Below the pieces are notes generated by a model. That model did not search any database. It was not told the DNA's origin and saw only the letters and a list, made by a program, of their open reading frames with translations. Shown here piece by piece: positions 1 to 10,405 of a stretch of 64,000 nt of DNA. Location of the stretch: positions 29,356,868 through 29,420,867 of the forward strand of contig OY365807.1 of assembly GCA_959347315.1 (NCBI GenBank), in the 5' to 3' direction. The DNA is from Bimastos eiseni (Eukaryota > Annelida > Clitellata > Crassiclitellata > Lumbricidae). The translations under genes were made by a program, and so were the position numbers. Within the stretch, counting starts at the first letter, position 1. The number at the start of each line of letters is the position of its first letter.

Positions 1-450
1 GGCCATTCAATTTCACGCTCCGTTACTCGAATAAGTCCGACTCAGTTGGTACTGAGACAGATGCATCGCCACCAGCTGCAGCAGCCAAAGCGCCTGGCTC
101 AGCAGCAGCAGCAGCTGTGCGATGACAAGGCATCATATAACGGTCAGCGCCCTTCTTTATTCCAACTATAAAAGAGACCGGGCTAGGAAGAAATTTTTCC
201 CAACGTCGTCGCTAGCACCTGATTTATCGGTGACATATCTCGTACACCACTTCCTCTTCATCCGCCAGTGAACTGCAGGAACGAGGGAAAGGGCGATGAA
301 ATGAAGGGATGTACAGAAGACAAATGCACGCATGAGTTGGCAAACGTATGAAGAACGTGCGTACTAACAAGCGTACGAAGACGACAGTTATGCTCGCGAA
401 TGCCTACGACGTACATGTACGCATCGATGAGGCATTATTTAGGCATATAT
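1..450. other. unique left flank, no gene seen
   Basis: There is a short CAG-rich patch near 70-115 and otherwise unique sequence. No open frame with coding character, RNA gene or repeat was recognised. The last four bases (ATAT, 447-450) are the left target-site duplication of the mobile element that follows. Confidence 0.5.
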
Positions 451-3400
451 TGTGGCGTTCTGCCGCCCGAGCGCCTGCCTAGCGCTAACGGACGGTGTCG
501 ACTCCAGCTTGCGAACACGTCTGAAGTCGCCCGAGTCACTTTCTTACCAAATCTCAATGCCAAACGGTTACTCTCTATATCTACCAGGATGTTCACTATC
601 ACCAGGCAAGATTAAGGACGGGTTTCTTCTCCAAGAAAGGTAACACGGCTCGAATTAGTAACGAGGTCTGACTCTGCCTATTCCGCGGTCGCCGGATGGG
701 CAACGTTCTGAGGATGGCCGTACTCAAAACAGGGTTCGTAATCATACCGGCAGGAGTCTTCCTCGCCTTGCATACCTTCCAAGCTACTAGCCTCGTCTTC
801 CTCTACCTGATGTCGTACCGTTCAGCATCTTGTGACTCTGAAACTATCGCCATTTAGGGACACCAAACGTTCTCTTAAGTTACGAGGTTCAGACATATTT
901 GAAACAAGTCCATAAGCCATTTCGGCCTATACAATTATCGGTAGCTAAATCCAACGTCTTATACTCTTAGACATTACTGTCCCAAACTCTCTAACCTCTG
1001 CCGTCCTAGACTCCACAAGTCGCACAGCTCTTAGTCATGTAATCTCCAACACGTATCTATCACGCCTTCTGCTCAACACGTATATTTTGTCATGCACATT
1101 TGACTGACTACGTTCCCGTCCTCTGTGTTAGCAGTTACCCACCAACACTGATATATTCTGCTTCGATAAAAATGACACTGGCATGGTATTCACGGACACT
1201 GATAGCGAAGGTATTCTGTCTATAACCTTCGCTATCTGCACACAGATCTTCGATCCGACCTACGCACGAGGGGGCCCGACCTCGCACTTTAGTCAGCTCT
1301 CAGAACTGTGTGTGACGACAAACAACCATGTATTCACCTGGGTACCCGATTACCCAAACGTACTCGTATCGATCACTTCGATCAGACACGCAAATAGATA
1401 CACTTCGGGAAAATGGGAGGAGTATCTATGACCAACGTAGGTAGCCAACAGTAATATTTACGCATCGATCAATTCTTGGTCTGCTTACTATCTTTACCCT
1501 GGGTTTCCGACTGCCCAGACTTTCACGTCGGTCTCTTGGCCCATTTCCGTGTGTGGCATACCGGCCTCACACGCATAAGTTATCATGCACACGATTGACC
1601 GTCCTCTGCGTTGGCAGTTGTCCGCCAAAACCGTAATATATTCTGATACTCGGGAAACCGGGAGGAGTAACTATGACCAGCGTAGGTAACAAACAAGAGT
1701 ACCTATCGAACGACTATAAAGCCATCAAGAAGAGTTACTTGACTAGTAACCTGAAGGTATCAATCGGCACCAGTGTTTTCTCTTGTTTGTCACGTGCTCT
1801 TCTAACGTGTTCACCCTCCACGTGTAATTCCAGCGGGTCCTTCGGGAATTTCCCCAATATTTCTATCGAACGTATTCAATGGGGAACTTTCCCCGTATGT
1901 GCCAACGCTCCACCGGCAGCTCCCTCGGTTTGTACGGCTGCTACTGCGGGAATCTACTCGGCTTGTATCTCTTGCAGCCACCCGAATTTTCATGTCTCCG
2001 ACAACCTGGGAAAACGGGAGGAGTATCTATGACCGAACTAGGTAGCCAACAAGTATATTTCTCGGCCGGCTTACATCTGTCATATACTTTAATATCCGAT
2101 CACCCAGACTCTCACATGTCTTTAACTCTCATTGACTGCATTTATTCATCCCATCGTAGGAACATATTTGTATTCGTCACCTAGAGATTTGACCAACGGT
2201 AATGCACCAACTCTCGTCTTCTCAGACTCGATTCTCTCACAGCCAACTGAGGTAAGTGTCACCACGTTACCTCTATGTTTCACACAGACCTGTATTATTA
2301 TAATCATTTTCTCTGAAGCAATTGTACTCTGTCTCTTATACACTGGAACGAACCACTGGCAGATCTTTCGAGGAAGTCCTCGAAAAGAGATTATGTAGTT
2401 AGATCTACAAGAAGAAATTAGTAGATGCCTCGCGGGGAAACCGCGAGCCAAGATATTGCAGCTAGACACACAAGTGAATAGATTTCTGGAAAACGAGAGG
2501 AGTAAGTGTGACCGACCTGAGTAGCCAACAAGAAGATTTACCGAAAGATCGCAAGACAATAAAGAAGACATACTGCGGGGACACCGCAAGTACAGATATT
2601 ACGTTTAGTAACTCAAGTAAAGATACGCGGGGAAACCGCGACCTAAGACATTGCGATCAGACACGCAAATCAACAGATTGCTGGTAAACGGGAGGAGTAA
2701 GTATGACCACGCTAGGTAGCCAAGTATAGATATTTACAGAAAACCGTAAATAGAAAAGAATATGCAGAGACGCTCACAATTGATCAGGTTTTCGGCACCA
2801 AAGGGAACTTTCCCTGTATCGAACGCACCAATAGGGTCACCCTCCCCGTATTTATCGAATGTATTCATGTTTTCCAGTATCTGTCGACGGCTTCTCCGGT
2901 AGCTCTCAGTCTGTTTCCAACGGCTTCACGGGGCCGCCCTCCCCGTCTTTTAACCAACGTGTACACTGGGGAATTCTTCCCGTAAATTGTCTCAACAGTC
3001 GCCAGAAATCTGTCTCGATGTAGCGTTCGGTTGCTCGGGGCTTTACCCGATCTCTATTTCTCACGGCCACCGACGGGGTCACGTATCCGACAACCGGCTG
3101 GTAATCTCGAGGAGTAACTATGACCGATCTAGGTAGCCAACCAGAATAGTTCTCGGCCACCAGAACTCCCACGGTCGTGCAGATCGGGGATTTTTCCCAG
3201 TCTATCTCTCGGTCGGCCGCCGAGGCCTCTCTCGATATATGCGTCGGTTCCTTCTGGGACTCAACCAGTATATATCACTCACGGTCACCAACGGGATCAC
3301 CATCTTCCCCGTATTTCCGAACATAACTGTCATTCATTCATTTATTTCTCACGATCGGGTCTTTACGCACTCTCGAACGATACCCAGACCTGTGAGCATT

Positions 3401-3828
3401 TCTCACGATCGGTCTTTCTCTGTCAGCCTGTTGACTCCTACGATCAGGGCACGGTCCGTCTTGCGATCGACGGCAGAGGGGCCCACCCCACCAGATCAGC
3501 GAAAAGCAGCACCAGCCTGACCGCGAGAGCGGCTGTCACTAGAGGTCGTATTTATATGGCAACACTCAACGATCCCTGGAGCGGTACGAGAACCACTCTA
3601 CGTATGAAACAGTACGAACCACTGCTCCACATATATAGCGATGCACCGCATGTCAGGCTATACTCAAGCCAATTCATGCGTCTGCAAGCTATGCACTCAA
3701 TTAAAAACCGCCGATCGGTCTTCCTTCCTATGCGCAACACTGTAAAAAAAATAGACGTAAAATAACACTATGGCGAGCCGATTATTTAAATAAATCATTC
3801 ATTCAAGCCTTGTGGCCTGTCCGCCACA
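451..3828 (+). mobile_element. 3.4-kb TGT..ACA element, copy 1 (solo-LTR-like or non-autonomous transposon)
   Basis: This is the first of two near-identical copies; the other is at 36266-39676. Similarity to copy 2 starts at TGTGGCGTTCTG and stops at CTGTCCGCCACA, so the ends are a 7-bp inverted repeat, TGTGGCG/CGCCACA. The flanks match as a 4-bp duplication: ATAT at 447-450 and ATAT at 3829-3832. No reverse transcriptase, integrase, transposase or long open frame is present. The interior has six spaced copies of a 28S-rRNA-like motif and a series of short GC-rich stem-loops. An AATAAA lies near the right end (about 3790). TG..CA ends with a 4-bp duplication fit a long solo LTR, or a DNA transposon of the Ginger type; I cannot separate these without an internal region. 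The strand is arbitrary. Copy 1 lacks about 60 bp present in copy 2 near 1083. Confidence 0.85.
1415..3142 (+). repeat. six 28S-rRNA-like motifs inside element copy 1
   Basis: Six same-strand occurrences at 1415-1450, 1660-1695, 2016-2051, 2495-2530, 2690-2722 and 3109-3142 share the pattern GAGGAGTAWSTATGACC, six variable bases, then AGGTAGCCAA. Spacing is irregular, about 200-480 bp. From memory, eukaryotic 28S rRNA reads GGTAAACGGCGGGAGTAAC, TATGACTCTC, TTAAGGTAGCCAA at this place; the fifth copy also keeps the upstream GGTAAACGG and the fourth keeps an upstream AAGTGAATAGATT resembling AAGTGAAGAAATT. The match is to domain IV around the R2 insertion site. The remainder of the element does not look like rRNA, so this is not an rDNA copy. 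Confidence 0.75.
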
Positions 3829-6364
3829 ATATTATATATGGTAATGATGCGCAGCTATAGTGGAAAAATATCCCTCAATGACAAGAACATCTATTATCCG
3901 GCGACAATGCACAGTTAGCGTGGTCTGTAATATTTCACAATGCGGGAATATTCGATCAGGACACGTGAATGTATCATTGGCATTCATTGCTATAGCATCT
4001 GCAACTATACTTTACAACGCAGCGACGATAAATTTATCTGCCATACTTGCAAACCTTCTTTCAGCTGATGGGCAAGATGGATCTAAGCAGCCACGACTAC
4101 AGTCTGATGGCTACTTCATCAGGTCCTATTTCATTACGGCCTTATTGGCTTCGTTGATTTAACTTGGCCTTAATTAATCGAGAACAACGTATTAACAAAT
4201 GCTATAGTGTAAAGACGTTTAAGGAAATCGACTGTCTGGTTATTTTACGTTTCGTTTGCATCATATCTATAGATAAATAAGTCCAAAGAGTCGTGCTTCT
4301 TTTTTAGAGATAAAAATAGAGTGCACGAGGGACGTAGAACCTGAGGAAGAATGAGGTGCGACGGGTGGACGAGAAGGGCCCAGGATGGAGAGGGAGGTGG
4401 CAAGGTGCGCTTCTAAAATACATCACGCATTCCTCGTAATAAGTATAGAGTAGAAGTCCTGTCAGACACAGAACGAGAAATGGACCGACTGAGACTGACA
4501 GAGAGACAAAGTCAGACCGACAGATAGACTGACAGAGTGGCAAATGCACCAATATAGCAGCACTATTTCATAGTCGTCGGTTTGAGATGATTTAAGCATG
4601 TGCGTTGTTCGTTATGATTTGCATTTGGTATTAGGGAACTCTGAAGCCGCCCAGACCCACGGATAGTTTCACAGACCAATCCACTGACCAACCGACTGAC
4701 CAAAGTAGGAGGCAGCGGCTGCAGCGGTCGCTGAGCACGTTCGCAGACTTGACAGATGCGGAAAGGGAGGAATGGATAAAGGATGGGATGACGGAAGGAT
4801 AGATAGCCAGAGGACAAAGGAAGGAGAGGAGTGAGGGACGATAGAAGAGTGATTGGGGCAGGTATGGGGAGAGGGGCAAAAGGGCATTCCGTCGGTCGAA
4901 TGAAATTGAGGTTCAGTCGCAGGAGCGTATACTATGGACCGTCGTCCGTAGATGATGAATAGAACTCGAGCGATTTGCGCCACGGTGCTAGGGTCTCGAC
5001 CGCCCGAGAAGACCTCAGAACCTCTCTCCCTCTGTCCACCCCTCCGTCTGTCCGTCCGTCTGTCCACCCCTCCGTCTGTCCGTCCGTCTGTCCACCTCTC
5101 CGTCCGTCCGTCTGTCCACCCCATCGTCAGTCCGTCCGTCCTTACGCAGGTCCATGGTTTCGCTACGGGCATTGCTTCAAGCGAAATGCTTATGCCCATC
5201 CTACATACACCGCTCTGCAACGACAGTTCTATAGAAACCAAGAGCTCCCTCGTGGACACTGCGGCGGATTTCGTGCATATTATTCATTTGCCACTGATTC
5301 TAGGTAGATAATTGATCGGTGACCGAAATCTTCATCGCTGATTGCAAGGACTAACGTAAAATAAACCGAATCGAACACAGATTCATGAAATCGACTGTCG
5401 ACGGATTGCTAGGAAATTGAATGAATGTCGAGATTAATATAGGCCTACCTTCATAGTCGTCTATATAATTATAAGAATATACATTCAATTTGTATTTTGT
5501 ATAAAGCAAGACTATTACAGCTATTACGATGACTAAACAACAAAAACAACAAGACTATAATATATGTTAATCCAAGTAGTGTCTAGTATCATTTAAATGA
5601 TACTAGAAGAATGCACTGCAGATACGGAGTGCACAAAGTACGGCAAACTATCACTTTGTCCCGTTTACTTCAGAGACTCTTGCTCCAATTGACTGTGTCT
5701 GTCTCTCGATTAATATATAAATACATAAATATATATATATATATACAGACAGAATTAAACATATCGTGTAACCAGTGACAAAAGAGCTACCATTCACCAT
5801 AATTGTCGTTGTACTGATATCACTTTGTACAGCCCAAGGCTTTGACGCCATTACAATAGGTGGGACTGCATGAGGGAGGGTGCGTCAGTTTGATGAGAAC
5901 GGGCTCGACCTGTCGAATGGCGAGTCGCTGTTCTACTTTACCAGGAAAATGCCGTCAATCTCAGCCGAACATTATACGAAGTCTGTTGCTCAGCTCATCT
6001 TAGTCATCTATAAAACGCTGTATGACTATGCTTGTTAGTCGACCAAATTGTGGTTACATCGCCTCATTTCTAGACAAAATGAGCCAATAATAGCAATAAA
6101 TAATTGAAAAGCAAATGGCGGAACATGGATAGGCCTATGCAATGCAAGAAAACACGAGTAGAGAGTTGTAATCATTGCGTCGCAAAATATAGTTTCGCGG
6201 CTAATTGTGAATTTGATAAAAATCGGATATCATGGCATTCAATAAGCTATCTGCGACTGTTTTTTCCTCCGGCAATTGCCATGAAAACGGATGCGGAAAC
6301 GATAGATTCAATTGAGGAAACGAATGAACATAAGGAAATACACGACAGATAGCTATCGTATCTT
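3829..6364. other. unique sequence, no gene seen
   Basis: Mostly AT-rich unique sequence. The long open frames on both strands around 4.6-5.3 kb are produced by the pyrimidine-rich tandem repeat at 5032-5145 and carry no recognisable domain. A short (TA)n lies near 5728-5745. Confidence 0.5.
5032..5145 (+). repeat. 28-bp CTGTCCACCC minisatellite
   Basis: About three and a half copies of a unit built from CTGTCCACCCCTCCGT and CTGTCCGTCCGT sub-blocks. It produces spurious open frames on both strands. Confidence 0.85.
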
Positions 6365-7170
6365 ATCTAATTATTTATATAGCGCTTCTTACAGTATTAG
6401 CTATTCAGAAGCGCTCACAGCGTGACAGTCCCGATTAAATAAGAAAGTCTTCAGGCAGCGAAGGGATGAGGGTGGGAGCCCGATTAAAAGCTTGCTAAGG
6501 ATAATGGAGGTAGGTCATTCCGCATAGGAGAGCCCACGATGGCAAAGGTACGGTGTTGAGTTATAGCAGTCCTTGCCCATGGAATAAGAAGATCAAATCG
6601 ATCCGCAGACCGCAGAGGGCCGAGGACGACAGCAGACAAAGGTTATCGCATTAAGTCGCGGAGATCTTTAGGGGCTTCACCATGTTGAGTTCTAAGAACA
6701 AGGAGGAGTAACTTGTATTAGATGCGAGGGGGAATGGGAAGCCAATGTAGGACATCGGTCATGTTGGTAGAAATGTGGGAGTAGCGTGGGAGACGAGCAA
6801 TGAGCCTGGTTGCCGTATTCATAACTGAATGTATGGAAGATAAACGTGACTTGGGAAGCCCAGCAAATAGTGAATTGCAGTAGTCAATGCGACAGCAGAT
6901 GAAGGCATGGACTGTTGTTGTAAATACAGGAGAAGATACAGATCTTCTGATGGCTCTCAGACGCCTCAGGTGATAGTAGCAATAGCGCGTCAACTGCAAG
7001 AGGTGCTCTGAGAAGGACAGGGTGCTTCCAAGGGTGACGTCTAAGTCACGGACACTGGATGCAAATGCAAAATCAAGATACGTTGACATGAGAAGTGGGA
7101 GGCTGAGTTTAAAGAGCTGCTGTTTTGTTTCAAACAAGATCAAACAAGATCAGTTGGGTCTTAGAGAAGT
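6365..7170 (-). mobile_element. LINE 3' fragment (CR1/L2-like reverse transcriptase C-terminus and tail)
   Basis: Read on the minus strand, 7143 to 6718 encodes a clear non-LTR reverse transcriptase C-terminal segment: SVRDLDVTLGSTLSFSEH, then a basic YYHLRRLRAIRRSV stretch, CRIDYCNSLFAGLPKSRL, and HWLPIPPRI. After a frameshift near 6718 the similarity continues to about 6440 (LVLRTQHGEAPKDLRDLMR, LRSADRFDLLIP, RTFAIVGSPMRNDLPP), which is typical of LINE proteins. The 3' tail contains AGCGCTATATAAATAA at about 6372-6387. The fragment is 5'-truncated against the microsatellite at 7176 and has internal stops, so it is dead. The clade (CR1 or L2) is inferred from the style of the motifs. Confidence 0.8.
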
Positions 7171-7175
7171 CAAGG

Positions 7176-7195
7176 TTGATGGATGGATGGATCTA

Positions 7196-7232
<37 letters not shown>

Positions 7233-7306
7233 GGACGGACGGACGGATTGATGGATGGACGGACGGACGGACGGACGGACAGACACACAGACAGACAGAC
7301 AGATAG
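7176..7306 (+). repeat. (GATG)/(GATA)/(GACA)/(GACG) tetranucleotide array
   Basis: A compound tetranucleotide microsatellite changing from GATG to GATA to GACA to GACG and back. It abuts the truncated LINE. Confidence 0.95.
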
Positions 7307-7418
7307 GTATAAATCAATACACTGACAGTAGTTTGTGGAGATTGATATGAAAGTGATGGGCTCCTATAAGCGTTCAAGAGTTCATTTCTGTCGATCGATC
7401 ACTGCAACAAATTGACGC

Positions 7419-7685
7419 AATCTTCTCCTCCTCCCATTCCTACTCCTCCACATCCTTTCTATTCCTAATACACTTCCTTCTCTTATTTCTATTCCTCCTC
7501 TTCCTTCTATTCCTACTCCTCCTTCTTCTTCTCTTCCTCCTATTCCTGCTCCTCTTCTTCCTCCACCTCGTCCTCCTATTCCTACTCCTCCTCTTCCTCC
7601 TATTACTTCGTTCTATATTCCTCTCTCTGTCTCTCTGTCACTTTCTTTCTGTCTCTCTGTCTCGTTCTTTCTCTCTCACCCTTTC
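7419..7685 (+). repeat. pyrimidine-rich tract (TCC/TTC, then TCTCTG)
   Basis: Nearly pure C/T on the plus strand, mostly TCCTCC and TTCC units, ending in CTCTGTCTCT. Low complexity; no gene. Confidence 0.9.
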
Positions 7686-7972
7686 GAATCAATTAGTTCA
7701 TTTTGAAAACTAATAAGTTTGTCAGACTCCCTGTCAGAGCTACATAAACTAAAAATTCGGTGTGTATTTATAAGACTATATGTTGGGCTTATATTTGTGT
7801 ATATGTATGCGGGTATTTTCTACGTGTGTGCCATGTATGTAGGCCTAATCGTAATCGTGAAACGAGTGACGGAGGTGAAGGGTATGAGTCACATGACAAG
7901 GTCGAGGCCATACGATATTCATAGAGAAACGTGTACAATGTGTACATTTATTATGTCAACTGTCGTTTATAA

Positions 7973-8172
7973 CTAGAGTGTGACTATACATGTATATAAC
8001 TAGAGTGTGACCATACATGTATATAACTAGAATGTGACCATGCATGTATATAACTAGAGTGTGACCATACATGTATATAACTAGAGTGTGACCATACATG
8101 TATATAACTAGAGTGTGACCATACATGTATATAACTAGAGTGTGACCATACATGTATATAACTAGAGTGTGA
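7973..8172 (+). repeat. 27-bp tandem repeat, about 7.4 copies
   Basis: The unit starts CTAGAGTGTGACCATACATG and ends TATATAA. Copies start at 7973, 8000, 8027, 8054, 8081, 8108, 8135 and a partial one at 8162. Units differ at one or two bases. Because 27 is a multiple of three, the repeat yields artificial open frames on the minus strand. Confidence 0.95.
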
Positions 8173-8469
8173 TTGAGCAAAACAGTTCACACAAAAGACC
8201 CAGAAGAGACAACAAATGTCAACGGATTCCTGCACACATTAAAGATGTGTTCAGAGACTAAATGCACAAAGGTGCGTCGATGCAGTTTGGATCGATGATG
8301 GGTGATGGCGCTCGCAACATACGATGATGTCACCCACCATTGAACGGCAGGTCATCTTCCATCTCAGCGGTAGAAGTTGACGCACGTTCGGCGATCCATC
8401 GAGTCACCAGCAAGTGCACTAATAGGATATGGTCATAGGTCGCGTTCGGCCGTTCGGTAGATGGAGACT

Positions 8470-9035
8470 TCAACAAAATTTAATGATAATTTTATCACCC
8501 AGGTCAGTTCGACCAAATTTCTGGGAGTAGTGGTTGACCAAAATTTATCATGGGGTGAACACATAGCGACTATTTCAGCTGAAGTGGTCAAGAATGTTGT
8601 TACCGTCTTTCATTAGGTTACAATTGTATTACTCATTAATTTATCCTTATTTTTATTATTGCAGTGCAAGTTGGGTGGGCGTCCACCTAAAATTCCGGTC
8701 TTAATAAATTGATACTCCTCCAGAAACAGGCTCTTCGTTGCACTGCTGGTACAGCCTGGGGATCCCATACTGATCCAATCTTTAAGGAATACGAATTAAC
8801 TAAGCTTCCCCAGATCTGTACTTATCAAATAGCTATATATAGGTACCGTTCTGTAAATAAGCTTTTGCCAGTAAGATTTTCTGACTACTTCGGAACTGGC
8901 CACGTGTTTCATTCCTATGCTACGAGATCCGCTTCTAAACGCCGACTAATTTATGCTCGCACTAACACTCGTAAGTTTGCAATAAGATGTACTGGACCAA
9001 AGATTTAGAATGACATCTCTTATTATATTTAAAGT
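8470..9035 (+). mobile_element. LINE reverse-transcriptase C-terminal fragment (Jockey/CR1 group)
   Basis: Plus-strand translation shows STKFLGVVVDQNLSWGEHI at about 8508-8570, then, after stops and frame changes, LLQKQALRCTAGTAWGSHTD, FKEYELTKLPQICTYQIAIY, SYATRSASKRRLIYARTNT and FAIRCTGPKI up to 9008. This order (FLGV..D..LSW, LQK.ALR, HSY.TR, TNTR, GPK.WN) is the end of the reverse transcriptase in many invertebrate LINEs. Several frame breaks show decay. It is a different family from the minus-strand piece at 6365-7170. Confidence 0.75.
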
Positions 9036-9432
9036 GCTGCAACTCTGGTGTTGGCCTATATGTGCAGTCACGCATATATAATATGTATGTAGGCCTATAT
9101 ATATATAATATATACCAATACCAAAGATTTTTATTGAGCACACACACACAACACACGGTCAATCCAAGCAGGTAACATACAAGTACTGTAATTGACCAGG
9201 TCAAGAGATAGGTGATGTGAATGTGATCAATGGGGGAGGAGACCCCAAAGGGACCGAGGTCTCGCTAGTAGGGCACCCTTAATGAGAGGTGTGTGACAGC
9301 GGCGGAGGTGAGAGATTTGAGGAAGGATTTATTTAACAACTTAACTGGCTTAACTATGAAAGTCTACAAAATATTGTTATCGTGATTTAAATAGGGCTAA
9401 CAAGCGTCGGATGAAGCGGTAAGCGCTAGTAG

Positions 9433-9692
9433 ATATGATTACGAAGTTTAATTTTAAATATAGTTATGTGAGGTAAGTTTCGTAACTCATGCGGTAGACT
9501 ATTCCAGGCTGCAGGGCCAGCAGAGGTGATACAGAATTGGCGGGTATTAGTTCGGGAGTATTTAGGTCTGTAATTGGTGGCATTACGAAGACTACAAGGG
9601 TTGATTTGTAAAACAGTATTAAACTGGTGTTTAAAACACAGTGGTAGAAGATCATTGAGGTGTTGATACATGAACACATTTAATTGAAGCAT
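9433..9692 (-). mobile_element. LINE C-terminal fragment (Jockey/CR1 group), antisense
   Basis: Minus-strand frame from 9692 to 9429 encodes VFMYQHLNDLLPLCFKHQF, then TNYRPKYSRTNTRQFCI, GPAAWNSLPHELRN and a FKIKLRNHIY end. The LLP, RTNTRQF and GP..WN.LP motifs are those of the LINE C-terminal region also seen at 8709-9008, but on the opposite strand, so a separate insertion. Confidence 0.7.
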
Positions 9693-9794
9693 TGTGATTA
9701 AATGTTAGAATCTTTAGATTGGCGCCAATGCTGAGAGAAGAAGAATAAATTATACGTATATCGTGTGGTGTTGTCCTGTACGTGCAGTCATATA

Positions 9795-9994
9795 NNNNNN
9801 NNNNNNNNNNNNNNNNNNNNNNNNNNNNNNNNNNNNNNNNNNNNNNNNNNNNNNNNNNNNNNNNNNNNNNNNNNNNNNNNNNNNNNNNNNNNNNNNNNNN
9901 NNNNNNNNNNNNNNNNNNNNNNNNNNNNNNNNNNNNNNNNNNNNNNNNNNNNNNNNNNNNNNNNNNNNNNNNNNNNNNNNNNNNNNNNNNNNNN
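9795..9994. other. assembly gap, 200 N
   Basis: Exactly 200 N, which suggests a fixed-size placeholder, so the true gap length is unknown. Confidence 0.98.
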
Positions 9995-10229
9995 GTCACA
10001 TATATATATGTATATATATAAATACGTTACTGCACCTATAGGCCAACACCATACGAAATACCGTAAAATAGTTTTTAAAAATCCGCGACAGAACAACGAA
10101 AGAGTCTGCAGCGCAAAACCTCGCAATGACAAAAGAAAATTCAGCATGTTAGAAATAACTTAGTAAATTCTGCACTTGGCATAAAATGGACTTTTATTAT
10201 CCATGCGCCTTATGCCTAGGGTTCTTCGG

Positions 10230-10405
10230 TCTGATGCGTTTTGTAGCACCCCTTAAGACCGTTCTGTTCAGCCGGGGTTGAGTTGGAAGCGCTCCTGAGT
10301 AGTAACCTGAAGGGGCTCTATATAGATTTCCGGAATGAATGAATGTACGAATGTATGAATGAATGAATGTATGAATGTATGAATTAATTAGTTAATGAAT
10401 TAATG
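10230..10405 (+). repeat. LINE/SINE 3' tail followed by (GAAT)n
   Basis: The segment has GAGTAGTAACCTGAAGGGG, CTCTATATAGATTTCCGGAA, then GAATGAATGAATGTATGAAT repeats. A related tail lies at 59665-59750. The AAGGGGCTCTATATAGAT block resembles the AAGGCGCTATATAAAT tail used by several retroposons in the window. Confidence 0.55.

Noticed and set aside
1415..3142. A real rRNA gene or rDNA pseudogene
   Set aside because: Only about 35-60 bp per unit resembles 28S; the sequence between units does not, and the units are repeated in tandem.
4669..5259. 196-codon minus-strand open frame
   Set aside because: It arises from the CTGTCC minisatellite and flanking low-complexity sequence; no domain, and overlapping frames on the other strand are equally open.
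7956..8235. Repetitive proteins encoded by the 27-bp array
   Set aside because: Unit length divisible by three keeps several frames open; no start context or flanking exon.
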